Shown: positions 1-12,574 of the stretch, in pieces | How positions within the stretch are numbered: the stretch's first letter is position 1 | How the letters are laid out: the number at the start of each line of letters is the position of its first letter | Assembly: GCA_000733355.1 (NCBI GenBank) | Contig: JNVV01000006.1 | Span: 813,803-877,802 of the forward strand | Direction of reading: 5' to 3' | Origin: Falciphora oryzae | Lineage: Eukaryota > Ascomycota > Sordariomycetes > Magnaporthales > Magnaporthaceae | DNA: 64,000 bases | The notes under the pieces: generated by a model | What the model saw: only the letters and a program-made list of their open reading frames with translations | The model's database searches: none | Told to the model about the DNA's origin: nothing | Position numbers and translations under genes: made by a program

Positions 1-255
1 CGTCATTGACCAAACGACCCAACCGCAATATTGCTCGTGCTATTCTTCCTATGCCCCGCTACCAAGTGACAAGTATTACCGTGCTCTTAGCAGTCTCTAG
101 AATGCCATCCCATATCTGTTTGTGAGGACGGGCCTGGAAGAAAACCACCGACTATCTGTCTATCCTAGCAAAATTTGCGAGCGCACACACAACGCTCAAT
201 TATCGAAGCAACGCAGAAATTTACAACAGCAGAAGTTGTTCGAATGCCTCGGTCT

Positions 256-3200
256 TCAGCGGTACCTTTCGGGCCGCGCAATCGGTCCAGGAGGCGGCGG
301 CGCCGCTGCTGGGTAGTGTGGGTCATACTCTTCATAGTATGCTGGATCCGCCCGCGACATAGGGCCTGGCTCGGCGGCTCTGGCAGCCACTGGCTCCCTG
401 CCGTCATACGACGGTCCCGGCTGTCGGGACGGGTAGCGGACATCCTGTTCGTACGGAACGTAGGCCACTTCGCGCCGGACAGACCCGCCAGTAGGGTAGG
501 GGCTAGCCTGGTGAGGGGAATTATAGTACCCCTCGACCTCGGGTTGCCGCCTAACTGGACGTCTGATGTAGTATTCGCCCTGAGCGTCACGGGCCCTGAC
601 GAGCTCGTACGCTTCGTACTCAACCTGCCGCGGTCTTCGCTCTTCGTTGAGGATCTCATAATACTCGCGAGCAGGCGCCCGCTCGTAAATGACCTCTTCC
701 ACCGGAGGTGCCTGCCGCGCGCGGTATAGTGGCTCGCCGTGGAGTGGCGGTGGCGGACTCCGCTCGCGATACTTGTCTGCTGGAGGACCTTGGTCGACGT
801 ATCTGACGTAGACGGGTGAGAGGGATCGACGGCGGCCCCCCTCGGCCCCGGCAGTGCTGTACCGATGGCGATAATTGTCTTGGGGCAAGATTTGGCTCGC
901 ATGAGGATCTCGAGACACGGCTCTGTGGCGATCATCGCCATAGACTGTCCTGGGAGCCGGCTGTTGGCGCGTGTCTGCTGACGTCCTATTGCGTTCTTGG
1001 TCGAGATACATCTCCAAGGCCGCCAGCGGGTCGGAGCCTTCACGGTCAGATGCGTTTGGAGGTTGATGGCCTGGTGGGTGGTAGATGGGCGGCTGGTAGG
1101 CTGGTTTCAGGGGCGCCTGGATCCGAGACATGGGCGGGAGGCTCTCTTCTTTGATCTGTCTTGGCGGAGGGCCGGCTCTCGTCTGGGGAGCCTCCGTCAT
1201 CTGTTCGTGTCGGCTCGTAACTCGGGCGACGCCAGCCGAGCCGTCGCTGGTTTGCGCCACAGGTGGAACTGACGGCATGCGGGCCGCCTGTGCACGATCG
1301 GCAGCCCACATGGCACGAATCTCCTCCTCTTGTCGCCGCTCCCGCTCTTCATCGTCCTTGAACTCGCACTCTTTAGTCTCGTTAGTCCGTGGGCGAGGCC
1401 CCCTGTCATCAACACCCTTGCGAGATATACTGCCATTTTGTCCCTTCGCTCCTTGCTTCTTCTTTTTGTTCTTGCTGTTCTGTTCTTGTTGACCATGCTG
1501 TGAATAATGTCCTCCGCTCTGTGCTTTGGGGAGTCCATTTCCATGAACATTGGTCGCGTGTGACAGCATATTTTCTGGCGCCCCAGTACTCGGGCTGCCT
1601 GAACCATAGAACCTCTCGTGGTTGTCGGCCGACGCGGGTAGCTGTTGGTGAGGAGGATGCTCTGGTTTTGATGACCACTGTGCATCGGCTGAGGCTTGGT
1701 AGGGCGCACCATGGTGCGGCCCGGACTGGAAGAAGTGGGGAAGCGCTTCGCTGAGAAGTTGGTACTTCTGGCTATCATTTCCCCCAGCAGCGGGCTTCCG
1801 GAAGCTCTGCAGGCCAGAAAGGTCGGGGACAAGTATCATGTCTGAGGCCCAGTCAGGAACTGATGCGTACTGTCCCATGTTCACCGCCGGCTCAACATGC
1901 CTGCTCTGGAAATGATTTGCGAGCTGGGGCATGGAAAAAGACTTGCGATCCTGTTCCGTCGCGGGTGGGTTGGCCAGTCCAGAGTGACACGCCTTGCACA
2001 TCAGACCGTTGACGTTGCGTACAGGCCTCATGTCTTTATTATTCGAAAGCCCGTCGATGAACATGGTGAGTGGGGGCGGCTCGGAGAATTTACCGTAGAA
2101 TCGCTTGGCCATGTGGTAGATAATCACCTGCAGTCGCGCGCTCCCAGGAAGGTCCTTCAAGTTCGCCGTGGAGCTCCACAGTTCCCGCGAAAGCTTTGCC
2201 ATCTCCTCAAACTGTGCACGATAACGGTCGGGAAACGGAGGGCCCTGGCCGCCAGGGTAGCCATAGCTGCCGTTGCTCTGGTAAGAGCTATAGTTGTAGC
2301 TGTATGCGCCGGACGGGGGTGGTGGTGGGCCTGGTTGAGGCGCGGGAGTGGGAGGGCCTGGAGCGGGCGCCCCGTAGCTTGGAGGCGGGTATGAGCCGGC
2401 CGGAGCAGGGGCCGCCGGATACGGCTGGTAAGGAGCTGGGGGAGCATGGTAGGGAGCCTGACCATAGCCCGGCTGGGCTTGTGGGTAGCCGCCTGGTTGT
2501 GGGTATGCCGTCGGTGGAGCGGCACTATATTGCTCGGGGTAAGGCTGAGAGGCTCCGTAGGGAGCCGGTGCGGGAGGGGCCTGATAAGGTGCCGGTGGCT
2601 GCGAGAGATATGCCTGCGGCGGTCCACCGGGGTATGGGCCGTACGGATACTGCGAGTTGCTGTTTTCCTGGCGATAAGCAGCCTGTCGCGCCTGGTGGTA
2701 TGCTTGCTTGACAGCCCGAGGATCGGGGCTGAACGGTGAGACCTCGGGCCACTCGGCGCGCCAATGAACGACGACGTTCCCGGCACTCAGCGCGCTCGTG
2801 TGCTTGGCGGCGTAGTGCTGCACGACACCCTCGAACCCGTAGTACTTGAAGTTTCCTTGGCATGCGTTACAGAGAAACAGCTCCTTCCGCAACGACTCGG
2901 TATGAGGCTTGATCTTGACGTCAAAGATCCACTTCATGTTCTCCAGCGTCAGTTTTTGGGTGAAAGGCCCCTTCGGAGGGTCCACGATTGGCTCTTTGCC
3001 GGTCGCTCGCGCGGCATCTGCGTCCTTGGCCACATCTGCGTAGAAGTGCTTTCGAACGTAAAGGAGCACGTCGGCAGCGAAGTCTGCACACGTGTCCTTG
3101 GTGACCTTGTCGCCGTCGTCCCAGTTCTTGCGAATTACCTCATCCGCATGGCGAGAAATGCGGCCACGGAGGGGCCCTTGGATCTCGTCCCAGTCGTGAT

Positions 3201-5064
3201 CTGTCGGCTCCTTGTCCTTGCTGGCATCCGAGGCTGTGTTCTGTTCCGCCATCTGCTCTTGGAGGCTGGCTTGCAGAGCGGCCTCTTGCTCGCGCTTCTC
3301 AGCATCCTGTCTCTGGGCTAGTAGTCGTGGCTTCAAAAGCTCCCAGGCATTGTCATCCAGCGGTGTAATTATTTGCGTGGCTGCCTGGAACGAAGGCATG
3401 TGAACGAGAAGACTCGGCCGCATGGGAGGATCAAGCAGCATTGCCTTGCGTTCTATTTCGGCCTTTCGCATAGCCTTCAGCTCCGTGACCTCCTCTCGGG
3501 TTCGCTCATGCCGAGCTGACACAGGTGCGCGCGGTGGCAATGAGGGTATTCCTGTCACAGCTGTGCCAACTGGTGCATGTGGGTCAGTCACAGTAATTGC
3601 TGGGTGCCAAAATATGCGGAGGAAAGCGGCACCTACGATTGGAAGCTGGGGCGGGCGGTGGCACCCCGTCAGAGCTGTCACGGGAGAGTAAGGGCGGAGT
3701 TGCCTTGGCCGAAGTCGGGAGCGTCGCCGCGGGTGGCTTTGGGTCGTATCCAGGATAAAGCAGACGTTGCATCCTAGCGATGCCCCCCGAGCTGGCGTAC
3801 TTTTCCCATCTGGACGAGTCTTGCTGGTGTTCGGTCCCACGGACTTCCAGCCCCTTGAGCCATTCCTCCGTGGTGGCTACGCCCATCCCCTTGACGGTCA
3901 GGAACTCCTGCTTCACACTCTCAACGCCAGGTCTCCAAAACACCTTCGTGAGTTGGGCGTCCCTAGGCAGCTGGCCGCGCTCGGCCAAGCTCGAGGAGAG
4001 CACATGAAGTTTATCTGTCAGGAGCACAAAAGGGATTGCAGGCATCAACATCGAAGGCGTAGATGACGACAGCAGAAGATCGATCTCCTGTTGGCATGGT
4101 CAGATTAACGGTGGTGTGCACTTAAGAAGAGGCGGGTCGAGATACAAACCTTGACGGACTTGCTGAGCAGGCATGGTCCACAAAGGCAAGCTGGAAAAGG
4201 CCATACGATGGCGACTCCATCCATGCCAGGGCCATTGGCACCAGCCTCGCCGGCAAGCACATCGACTGGGTTGCCCGGCTTGCCACAGTGCTGGCACGAC
4301 ATTGAGCACGCCAGTTTCCACATGTCGAGCTCAGTCTTGGATTGGAGAGGAGTCGGCATGCAGGGCCAGTAGAGGCGTCTTGAAGCCTGCCAGATGGCAT
4401 TCGGCTTCAAGATGGCAGCGCCGCCCGAGCAGGCGGGCCGCCGCTCGGGGGCAGAATGCGGGCCAGGAGACGGGTCAAGATATGAGTGGAACAACTTGTT
4501 GACACTCATGAGATTCCCAAGGGATTTGGGAGGGCAGAAAGTGAATATGCAGTGCCAGATTTCGGCAGGGAGAAGGGATCTGTCGCGTGGAACATGACGC
4601 CCATCATCGACAGGGACGACAGCCCCCTTATCGCCGTTGAGCTTCACCTTTTTGGCCTGCTGCAACCCAGCTCCAGCCTCTCTTTCCTGTGTTCCCGCTG
4701 CGGATGTCTCGTCATGGTGCTGGCCAGCCCGCGCTTTTCGTTTTCTCGAGATGGCGTCCTGTGCGTCGTGGCGGGCTGCAGGTGGTTTAGGCGCTGTCGT
4801 GGGATCGTCGGGTCGAGTTGAGGGCGGGCTGCGGTCGTGGTCGTGGTCGTGGTTGTGGCTTCCATCCTGGTCAGAGTCATCCGTCATAGCATCCGAGGCG
4901 CTCTCGTCATCGGAGCTGCTCGCATCCGACGCATGGTCGTCCAGTGCCGCCGGACTAGTCGGGGCTGGAGCAGCAGACTGTGATCCTTTCTGACTGAAAG
5001 GGGCGTCCCCAGGGTCCGTTGAGTCCATGGAAAAGTCCATGGACGGATCCATCGAGGTGTCCAT
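256..5064 (-). CDS. F-box protein with long Pro/Tyr/Gln-rich C-terminal half
   Basis: Three exons join in frame: 5064-4150, 4087-3637 and 3569-256, giving about 1559 residues. Intron 1 (62 bp) has a GTTTGT donor. Intron 2 (67 bp) has GTAGGT and a CTGAC branch site. The acidic N-terminus opens with a repeated MD-rich motif. An F-box lies near residues 162-205 (LLPAEIWHCIFTF), followed by a Cys-rich CxxC...CxxC segment. A conserved-looking basic helix (KAMRKAEIERKAML) is near residue 500. The rest is a central Tyr/Pro/Gly/Gln-rich low-complexity stretch, a Lys-rich NLS-like block and an Arg/Tyr-rich tail. F-box proteins usually bind Skp1 in SCF ubiquitin ligases; the substrate here is unknown. 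I recall fungal F-box proteins with similar long C-terminal regions but cannot name the domain with certainty. The two upstream exons could in principle be a separate gene, but the clean frame-preserving introns argue for one. Confidence 0.8.
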
Positions 5065-6891
5065 CGAGCCAGCCGACTCCGAAGCTGTCTACCTACTGGC
5101 GAACGGTAGGGAAGCTGGGGGAGGGAAACATAGAAATCAAACTGGGATCAGACGCCAGATGGAGGCTGCGGCAACACTCGTCGCTCGCGGCTAGCAGCTA
5201 GGGCAAATGCCAGAATGACGAGAAGCAAAAACAGGGGCAGGGCGGGCACGGTGGCGGGATTCGGGCGAAAGGGGGTACGCCAACACACGTTTGGCGAATG
5301 GTTCATCGATTGACCGAAATCGAGGCAGAAGCGGTGCTAGGAAGGTGCAATGAAGGACTCGAAAGAAAAAAAAGGGAAAAAAGAGCCGGCCGGAACGGGT
5401 TGGCACAAACCAACACAACTTTTTTTTCGTGTTCCTTGCTCAGCCAGGCTTGAACGCCGCGCGCCACGTCGGGTGGAGAGTTCCCCAGGCGATTATGTAA
5501 GAGGTGCTGGGCGAATGGAGCCCAGCACCATGCAAACTTAATCTGGTTGCTTTTTTCGCCGACGGAGGGCAAATTTTGAGATTTCGAGGGCGAAGGACAC
5601 CAACAACCCCAACCAATGGTGATCTGCTCAAAGCTCCCTCGGACCCTCCCTTGCAGGTCACACTTGATTTCCTCGGACAAATGATATTTTGTTTCCTCAC
5701 GCACTCGAGTGCCTGCACATGAGGGCCGACTTGTGTAACGAGGTAGTTGGCAGTCGGGACGGATGGGACCAGGCGGCTCGAAGAGGGCGCAGGTGATGGG
5801 GCGAAGGCAAAGCAAAGGAGCGGCAATAAGAAAGAACCACAGGCCAAGGATCATCCAGGACCACTGCGGCGGGTGAGCACCAACTTGGCCTCCGACCTAT
5901 CAGCCCGCGAACGAGCGTGGTCGGTCCCAGAAAGTCAAACAAACATGGGCACTTGCGCGCCAAGCCCAAACAAGCTTCCCCAGCTGACTGGGAGCACAAC
6001 GGAGGGGGGGCAGGGGCCAGTTTGTTTCGTGGCGGAGAGGGGTGAATGCAGGGAGAGGGGAGATGCGGCGGGACAGAACCCCAACCGCGCATTCATTGGC
6101 TCTGGTGACGCTGAGCCTCACTGACCTAAAAAAACGGGCGGATTCCCCGAAAACCCAAAGCGAGCCCTGACCCTGTCCTTCATAGCCGTCAGACCGACCT
6201 CCCTCGCGTCAAGGCACAGCCTGCGGACAAACGCCAGCCAACCACCGAGCCAGGAGGTGGCGCCCCTTGATTACACAAAGGGGCATGAAAAAGATCCATC
6301 GGCTGAGATGTGCCTGCGCATGCCGGTGAGCCGTGCCACCACTGCCAGCAGCAGCAAGAACAGTCTGATCTTGGGCCGGACCCCCAAGCTAGCCACGCGT
6401 GCGGCGGGCTGTACATGGCTCACCAGCGATCATCTTCAGGGGCAGAGGGGGACGGCATGTGAGGTGGTTTGCCGCGGGGCCTGGCCACGGCGTGGTCAGG
6501 TACAAGAACCCAACCTAACTCCCGCCCAACATGTTGTGAATACCGTCTTCTCATTCGTGTCCCTGTTTGTCCTCCCTTTGGGCCACATCACTCTCTTTCG
6601 TCGAGCAATAATATCCAGTAATTTACCATTCATGCGCTGTCCGCCCCCAAGCCCTCGGGTGCTAGTCAAGACAAAGGCGCCAACATCCAGTGAAAGAAAC
6701 ACACAAAGAACCAACAATACACAATACATATTTATTCTCACGATCCCCTCGCCTTCGCCATCTTGATTCGTTTCTCCTCCAGAGCAAAATCCGGCCCTCT
6801 ATTCCCACATTCAGAAACATAACCACCACTCCCGGAAACCTTCCGAGCCAGAACTACTATACCCTCACCAGGCCCCCAGCATCATCCCATC
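5065..6891. other. Intergenic region between divergent genes
   Basis: This is shared upstream DNA for the minus-strand F-box gene and the plus-strand secreted-protein gene. Open frames here are short, overlap on both strands and show no domain or splice pattern. I see pyrimidine-rich stretches toward 6.75-6.89 kb, consistent with a 5' leader of the secreted-protein gene, and nothing else I can name. Confidence 0.6.
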
Positions 6892-7791
6892 ATGCTTACA
6901 TCCACGATCCTCGCAACCTCGCTCTTGGCCGGGCTTGCCTCTGCCGCCCCGACTGCGGCGCTATGGCCCCGTGCCGACGGCCCACCGGCGGGATACAAGG
7001 GCCCAAATGCCGTCGATCTCATCGAAGCCACGATGCCGGATTCCAAGACGTGCGACCTGGCCAAATACCCGCAGTGCACAACCGCTGCCGATGCGGCGCC
7101 CTACTTCATCCAAGCCATGTCTAAATACCAGATTTACGACTGTGAGTCCAGCGTCCCGACGCCAGCTGCCCTTCTTGGCCATCTTTCAGTTTGCCCAAAC
7201 TCATTGTGTAATTACTGACTAACATCTTGAAACCCCTGCAGACTGGGAGATCGCCGCCGTCATCTCTCTGACCGCGATGGAGTCCGCGTCGCTTAGGTAC
7301 AAGCAACCCGCCGTCGAATCCAGCGACAAGGGCAAGGGTACCTCCAACATGCAAAGCGGCACGGTATGTAGAACCCGGTTCCCTGAATACTCTGCTACTA
7401 CACCCCTCAACCACATACTGACATTCCTTTTTACTCCTTGCAATAGTACAACCTCAAATTCGCCAAGAGCATCCCGGAGCTGGCCTCGCAGGTCGACAAG
7501 ATCACGGGCGGCAGCGAGACCCCGACCGACGACCAGAAGTCGCAGATCCTCAAGCTCGTGCAGGCCAACGACTACAACTTCCAGACGGGCGCCTGGTTCC
7601 TGGCCACCGAGTGCCAGGCCGACATCCGCCAGGGCATCCGCGCCGGCACCAAGCAGGGCTGGCTCGACTACGTGACCAAGTGCGTCGGCGTCCCACAGGG
7701 CACCGACGACGCCAGCAAGAGAGAGTGGGCGAAGCGGGAGCAGTACTGGACCGACGCCATGGCCGCTTTCGGCCTCAAGTACACCAGCTAA
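6892..7791 (+). CDS. Small secreted protein, possibly lysozyme-like fold
   Basis: Exons 6892-7141, 7242-7363 and 7447-7791 give 238 residues. Donors are GTGAGT and GTATGT, and acceptors are CAG and TAG. The N-terminus is a classical signal peptide: Met, a short Leu/Ala-rich core, then ASA-AP cleavage near residue 19. The rest is soluble, with no membrane segment and few Cys (a CDLAKYPQC pair and later TEC and TKC). The centre reads as a helix (WEIAAVISLTAMESASLRY) followed by GKGTSNMQ. In lysozyme and transglycosylase-like folds, a Glu in an ES motif followed by a Gly-rich loop ending in MQ forms the active site, so a lysozyme-like role is possible. This is inference from motif shape only; it may be a non-catalytic secreted protein or effector. 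Confidence 0.8.
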
Positions 7792-8286
7792 AATGACACT
7801 CGTGCTCCGCGACTGGCTCGGACTAATGAAACATGATGACCATTTTCACAGCGACTACAGTGTACTCAACATTTGCTTTTGTATTTTTTTTCTCTTCTCA
7901 TTGATACCTACGAGGTTTACTTTCATGTTTTGAAACCCAAATAAACGGAGTAAATACTACTACTTTTTGACTTCACTTGAGAAATATCGCAAATTGACAT
8001 TGGCACTTCGCGAGGGATAAGGTCGTACAGGGCCTGGCACACAAAGTTGCGTAAAGTGTTGGAGGCCGCAGGAGAAAGGGGAGACCGACAAAGCAACAAC
8101 CACAACAGATGCAATCAACAGTGATGGAGACATGTTTCAGTGCCCCCAAAAGGTGAATTCGTTTATTCGGCATGCGGAAAGCATTCGTCTGAACCCGTTC
8201 TTTTCCAGGCCCTCCTCTCGTATTGCGTTCGTTGCGAAGCACTAGACCTCCATTTCTCACTTTTGAACGCCTCTGATTTCTGAATT
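7792..8286. other. Convergent intergenic spacer (3' UTRs)
   Basis: This lies between the 3' ends of the secreted-protein gene and the minus-strand abp1. It contains AT-rich T runs near 7.88 kb and an AATAAA-like string near 7941, consistent with 3'-end formation. No coding signal is seen. Confidence 0.5.
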
Positions 8287-10893
8287 TCACTTGTTCACCT
8301 CCACATAGTTGGCAGGGAACAGGCCACTCTTGCCCTTGAAGTGACCGAACCACCAGTCCTCATCGGGGAACTCCAAGTCCGTGATTTGCGCGCCTTCCGG
8401 GAAGCCCAGCTCTGATACAAAGCAAAGTTATTGTCAGCAACAATAGAGACCAAAGCACATTGGCGACACGGCCGGGGGTGAGATATTTGGGGGAACGTAC
8501 CGTTGTCTTCCGCGGCTTCGTAGTCGTACAGAGCAGTGGCCGTTGGGCCCGCCGCCGCCGCAGCGGGTGCGGGGGCCTGAGCAGCAGGAGCAGGGGCGGG
8601 AGTAGGAGCCTGCGGCGCAGCTGCCCTGGCCGGCTCCGCCGCGGGAACCGGCGGCGGGGCCTCTGCAGCGCCATGGATGTCGTCCTGGCCCTCGACAAGC
8701 TCCACGTAGTTACTGGGGAAGAGACCGCTCTCGCCCCTCGCGTTGGTGCCCATCCACCAGTCCTCGTCCACCATCTCAATGTTGGTGACGTACTCGCCCT
8801 CCCTGAGCTCAAGCTCGTTATCCTCGGCCTTTTCGTAGTCGTACTGGATAAGGGCACGCTTGCCGCCCACAGACGCCGCTTGCCCGACCGCAACCTGCTC
8901 CTGTCCAAACTGTTCCTCCGCGACCGCTGTGGCTGCCACCCTCGCGTGGTCAACACGGTCGTCTTGGAGCTCCTCCTCCTTGGGCAAGGAGCGCTCTATC
9001 TCGCGTGCTGGGATAGCTGGCTCCAGAGCGGGCCGCTCGATCTCGGGCTCCGGCACGCGGGGAACGGGAATGGCAACACGCGGCGGGGACGGGGACCTGG
9101 GTGGAGGTTGCTGCTCCTCCACCTCCTCCTCCTGTTCGGCTGCCGGCGGACGGGTTGGAAGTCCTGGGAGAGCAAATCCGCCAGATGGGACAGAAGGACG
9201 AGTCGACATGTTTGGTGGCGGCGGCGAAGGCTCATCCAGGCTTCGGTCCCCACCTGTAGGGACCTTCGGTGCAGCGGGAGCAGCGGCTCCCATAGCAGGC
9301 GCCTCCTTGAATCGATCCCGAAGCGCCGAGATACCGCCGGACTGAGGTGGCTCTTGCTCCTGCTCGCGTTGCTGCTGGTTGTCTTCGCCCGTCCTCTGCT
9401 CAACGACGGCAGCACCGCCGCGCCCAAAGTTGGTGGTTTGCACTGTACCCCAGCTCTTGCCCTGATATCCACTCTTCCACCCCTCGCCGCCACCACTCTT
9501 TTGCACGGCAATGGAAGAGGCAGCAGGTGTGGTACCGGTTGCGCTGGGGCTGATGATACCTTGCTTGGCCTTCTTCTCAGCCCATAGCTGAGCTGGGGTC
9601 TTGCCGCCCTGGTCGGCAAATGTGCGGCTGGCAGCACCGACCGGGGGCGGAGCAGGAGTGGCTGGGGAGGCCAGCCCGAGTGAACCAGGCATGGGGGCCT
9701 TTGTGCCCGTGAACGAGGAGGCACCGCCAAACTTGTTGGCAACCTTGGGCTTCGGCAGGGATACTAATCTCTCGGACTGAGGGGCGGGAGTGAAGGCCGC
9801 GGTGCGCTCGGAGAGGCTCTTAGGCTTCCCGTCCGCATCTTCCCCGGCGGGCTTCTGAGCCCTGGCGCGGATCGCTGCGATATCGACCTTGCCAACGGGC
9901 TCGTAGGCGCCCTTGACCGTTGCGGGTCGGTCGTCCTGTTGATTCTTGGCCGCAGCCCTGATGGCGTTAATGTCGACCTTCCCGACGGGCTGGTAGCCAC
10001 CCTTGACCACGTCGGAGCGATCTTCTTGACTCGCGGCGGCGGCGCCATTGAAGCGAGGCGGCTCCTGTTTCTGCTGCACAAGTTCCGCCATGTTGACTTT
10101 GGTAGGCTTGTAAGCAGATTCGACCTTTTGGATCTCGGACCGACTGACCGGGGGCGCATCGGCGCCCCATCCGTCCGCGTCGACATTCTCGTCCCTCCTT
10201 TGGCGGGCAGCGACGAGAGGGTTGAAGGCTCCGGAGCCGCTGGAGGCCGTGGGGGTGAAGACGGGCTTCTTGGCGACAGGTGGGGCAGCAGAGGGGGTCG
10301 GGGCGGAGCTGCCAGCGCTGTACTTGGCGCCAGAGGCGTCGGCCACCTTCTTGATGATGGAATCGGGGGCCAGGTCGGCGTCGGAGCGGGCGGTTATCTG
10401 GACGTGGTATCCGTGCAGGACCTTTGAAACGGCGGCTAGGTGGCTGGTGAAATAGCCCTTGGTCCGCTCAGGAACACCGCCGCCGCACCATGCGATCAGG
10501 ACGTTCTTGGGCAGGCCCGAGTTGGGGTCCTTGACCTTGACAAAGGCAAATTGGATGCGGCCCTCATTGAAGTCCTCGATGAGCTCATCGAGCTCTCCCT
10601 CTGTATAGCAAGGCCAGACGGGGTAACTGTCAGTATTGTCCTGCGCGAGCGAACCATCTCCCAATGTGCCACCACCTGGGCCGGCTTGAGCACTCACCGC
10701 CGGTGCTCTCAACCTTGAGCACGCTCTCCTTGGAGCCGCCGTCCTGGAAGGCGTTCACGAGCGGCGCCTGCACCGAAAAGAGTGCCCATTGGGCGTGTGT
10801 CGGCGAGCCCGAGGACGGCGCGGGCCCATTGACGACGCCGCTGTAGCTGCTTTTGATCGAGGGCCCGTTGATGGAGAGGTTCAATGACGACAT
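8287..10893 (-). CDS. abp1: Actin-binding protein Abp1 (ADF-H plus two SH3 domains)
   Basis: Exons 10893-10698, 10600-8501 and 8411-8287 give 806 residues. Both introns use standard donors (GTGAGT, GTACGT) and sit in phase 1. Residues 1 to about 140 are an ADF/cofilin-homology domain (ELDELIEDFNEGRIQFAFVKV, FTSHLAAVSKVLHGYHVQ). Next come three spaced repeats of the type YxPxGKVDIxAIR, a feature of fungal Abp1, then a long Pro/Glu-rich linker. Two C-terminal SH3 domains lie near residues 645-700 (ALIQYDYEKAEDNELEL, DEDWWMG, GLFPSNYVEL) and 750-806 (ATALYDYEAAEDNE, DEDWWFG, GLFPANYVEV). The last intron splits the second SH3. In the known family this protein binds F-actin at endocytic patches and recruits Arp2/3 and SH3 ligands such as Ark/Prk kinases. 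The start is the ATG at 10893, which opens the ADF-H domain. Confidence 0.95.
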
Positions 10894-12148
10894 TGTGGGT
10901 GGTGGGGCCTGGCTGCTCGGGTTATTCGGACCAGGCGCCGGCTGTCTTCGTGATGGAGGGAAAGGAGGGAGCTGCCTCTGGCAGAAAAGGGTGATGGACC
11001 TTTGCGTCGCGGCCCCGGGTCGGTCGAGCGCAGAAGACGGGAGAAGTTGAACGGGGAGAAGATTGTGCGAGGAGGAAGCACAGAGGATGCGTCGGTTCAG
11101 TCCAAGTTGGAGCCTGGCTGGGCCACGTTGGTTGGCGAGCTGGGTGAGCTGTGGCACCCCGATTCCACAAGCGGGGCAGGGGTAAGCGGCGCCCAATACG
11201 TAATTCGGGGGGCTTGGAAGTTGGGCGTTACAGGCGGCTGGCAGGGCACCTGGGCTGCCAACTGCACCAAGTTAGCTGTCATCCACGTCGCGCGACATGT
11301 CGAGTAAATATTTTCATTCCGACCGTATCGACCGCCCTTGTCGACGTCGAAAGAGAGGCCCCCGAGAGCAAACTAGTGGGAACCATCACCTATACGCGAG
11401 CAGAACCCGGGAAACTGGGCATTGTATCCATCATTCAGTCACGGCAGTCACAGGATACATTTCCAACAGTGGAATAAGTACGTGTGGAACGGGAGCAATG
11501 AGACGTCAAAAATTCCAAAGACTGAAGACACCACCAAGCCCAAATCAGGGAAGCCACAAGTTAGACGACAGACGCGCATCATTGTACTGTACAACGAAAC
11601 CCTCGAAAGAGAGCGCGGTGAGGCGGAAAAGAGCGTAAGCTGAGGGCACAGGTGACAGGGTGAGACAAGAGAAAATACGAAAAGACAATAAATTTATGTA
11701 GCTCTCCTCATAAACACAGCAGGAAGCGGAAATAGGTAGCGCATTGGGGGGATAGGAAAGGTTGCGGGCTTGCAGGAAAAACAAAAGGGCGGAAGAGAAA
11801 AGAGAAAATACAGTCCGAGAGGCGGTTTGTTTTTTTGTTCTGTTTTTTTCCGACCAGGGCGACTGACGCCAGCCCGGCATCCATCGAAAGCAACAGACGA
11901 ATGAAACCAGGGCATAAGCTAGGACCCCAATCAAACCCTGTGTTCGTCCTCCCTGACCCAATCCTGCACCTGACCGGCCCGCGAAAAGCCACCGCCTTTT
12001 CACCATGTAGGTGTGCAATCACCGTCGCCGCTGTCCCGGGGCGCCAATTTCGGCATGATGCGTTGGCGGTAATGCCCGAGAGCTTGTTGGTGCTCGTCGA
12101 TTGTTGGGTATGAACCGTCACCAGTTTCCGGCCTGGGGGCCAAGACGT
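10894..12148. other. Intergenic region upstream of abp1
   Basis: This runs from the abp1 start codon to the stop codon of the minus-strand CYSTM-like gene. A Pro/Ser-type open frame continues upstream of the abp1 ATG but has no conserved content and is read as leader. Around 11.6-11.85 kb the plus strand is purine-rich. No gene is supported. Confidence 0.55.
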
Positions 12149-12574
12149 CTAGCAGCACTCGAGGCAGCACTCGCAGCAGTCTCCTATGCAGTCGCAGCAG
12201 ACGCAGCATGCGCAGCAGGCAAGGAGACCGCCCAGGAAGCCCTTCTTAGCGCCGTCGTCCTTCTGCGGAGGAGGTGCCTGCTGGGGAGGGTACTGCATCG
12301 GCGGCTGTTGAGGAGGATAGTAGCCACCCTGGGGCGGCGGCGATCCGTAGGACTGCAAGGTTTTTGCATTCGGGCGTTAGTGATAACTGGCTGTCATGGG
12401 GTCTGGAGGGCGGCTGCGAAGGGACGCGCCAGCAAAAGTTGCCACAGATCGCACAACACATCGCGTCGCATCACATACCTGCTGGGGGTACGAAGGGTAG
12501 CCCTGGGGAGGCGGCGGGCTGCCATAACCCTGCGGCGGCGGCGGGCCGTTCTGGTAGTACTGCTGGGCCGACAT
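12149..12574 (-). CDS. Small Pro/Gln-rich protein with Cys-rich CYSTM-like tail
   Basis: Exons 12574-12479 and 12352-12149 (intron 126 bp, GTATGT donor, CAG acceptor, phase 0) give 99 residues. The N-terminal two thirds are Pro, Gly, Tyr and Gln repeats (PPPPQGYGSPPPPQGYPSYP and similar). The C-terminus, after a short KKGFLGGLLA helix, is a dense cysteine block of 13 Cys in roughly 25 residues ending in ECCLECC at the stop. This architecture matches the eukaryotic CYSTM family: short tail-anchored proteins associated with stress tolerance and held at membranes through palmitoylated or membrane-embedded Cys. The function here is inferred from architecture only. The start is the ATG at 12574; the second exon alone has no ATG. 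Confidence 0.88.

Noticed and set aside
8460..9587. 375-codon plus-strand open frame
   Set aside because: It lies antisense to the abp1 coding exon, is Arg/Leu/Gly-rich and owes its length to GC-rich codon bias on the opposite strand.
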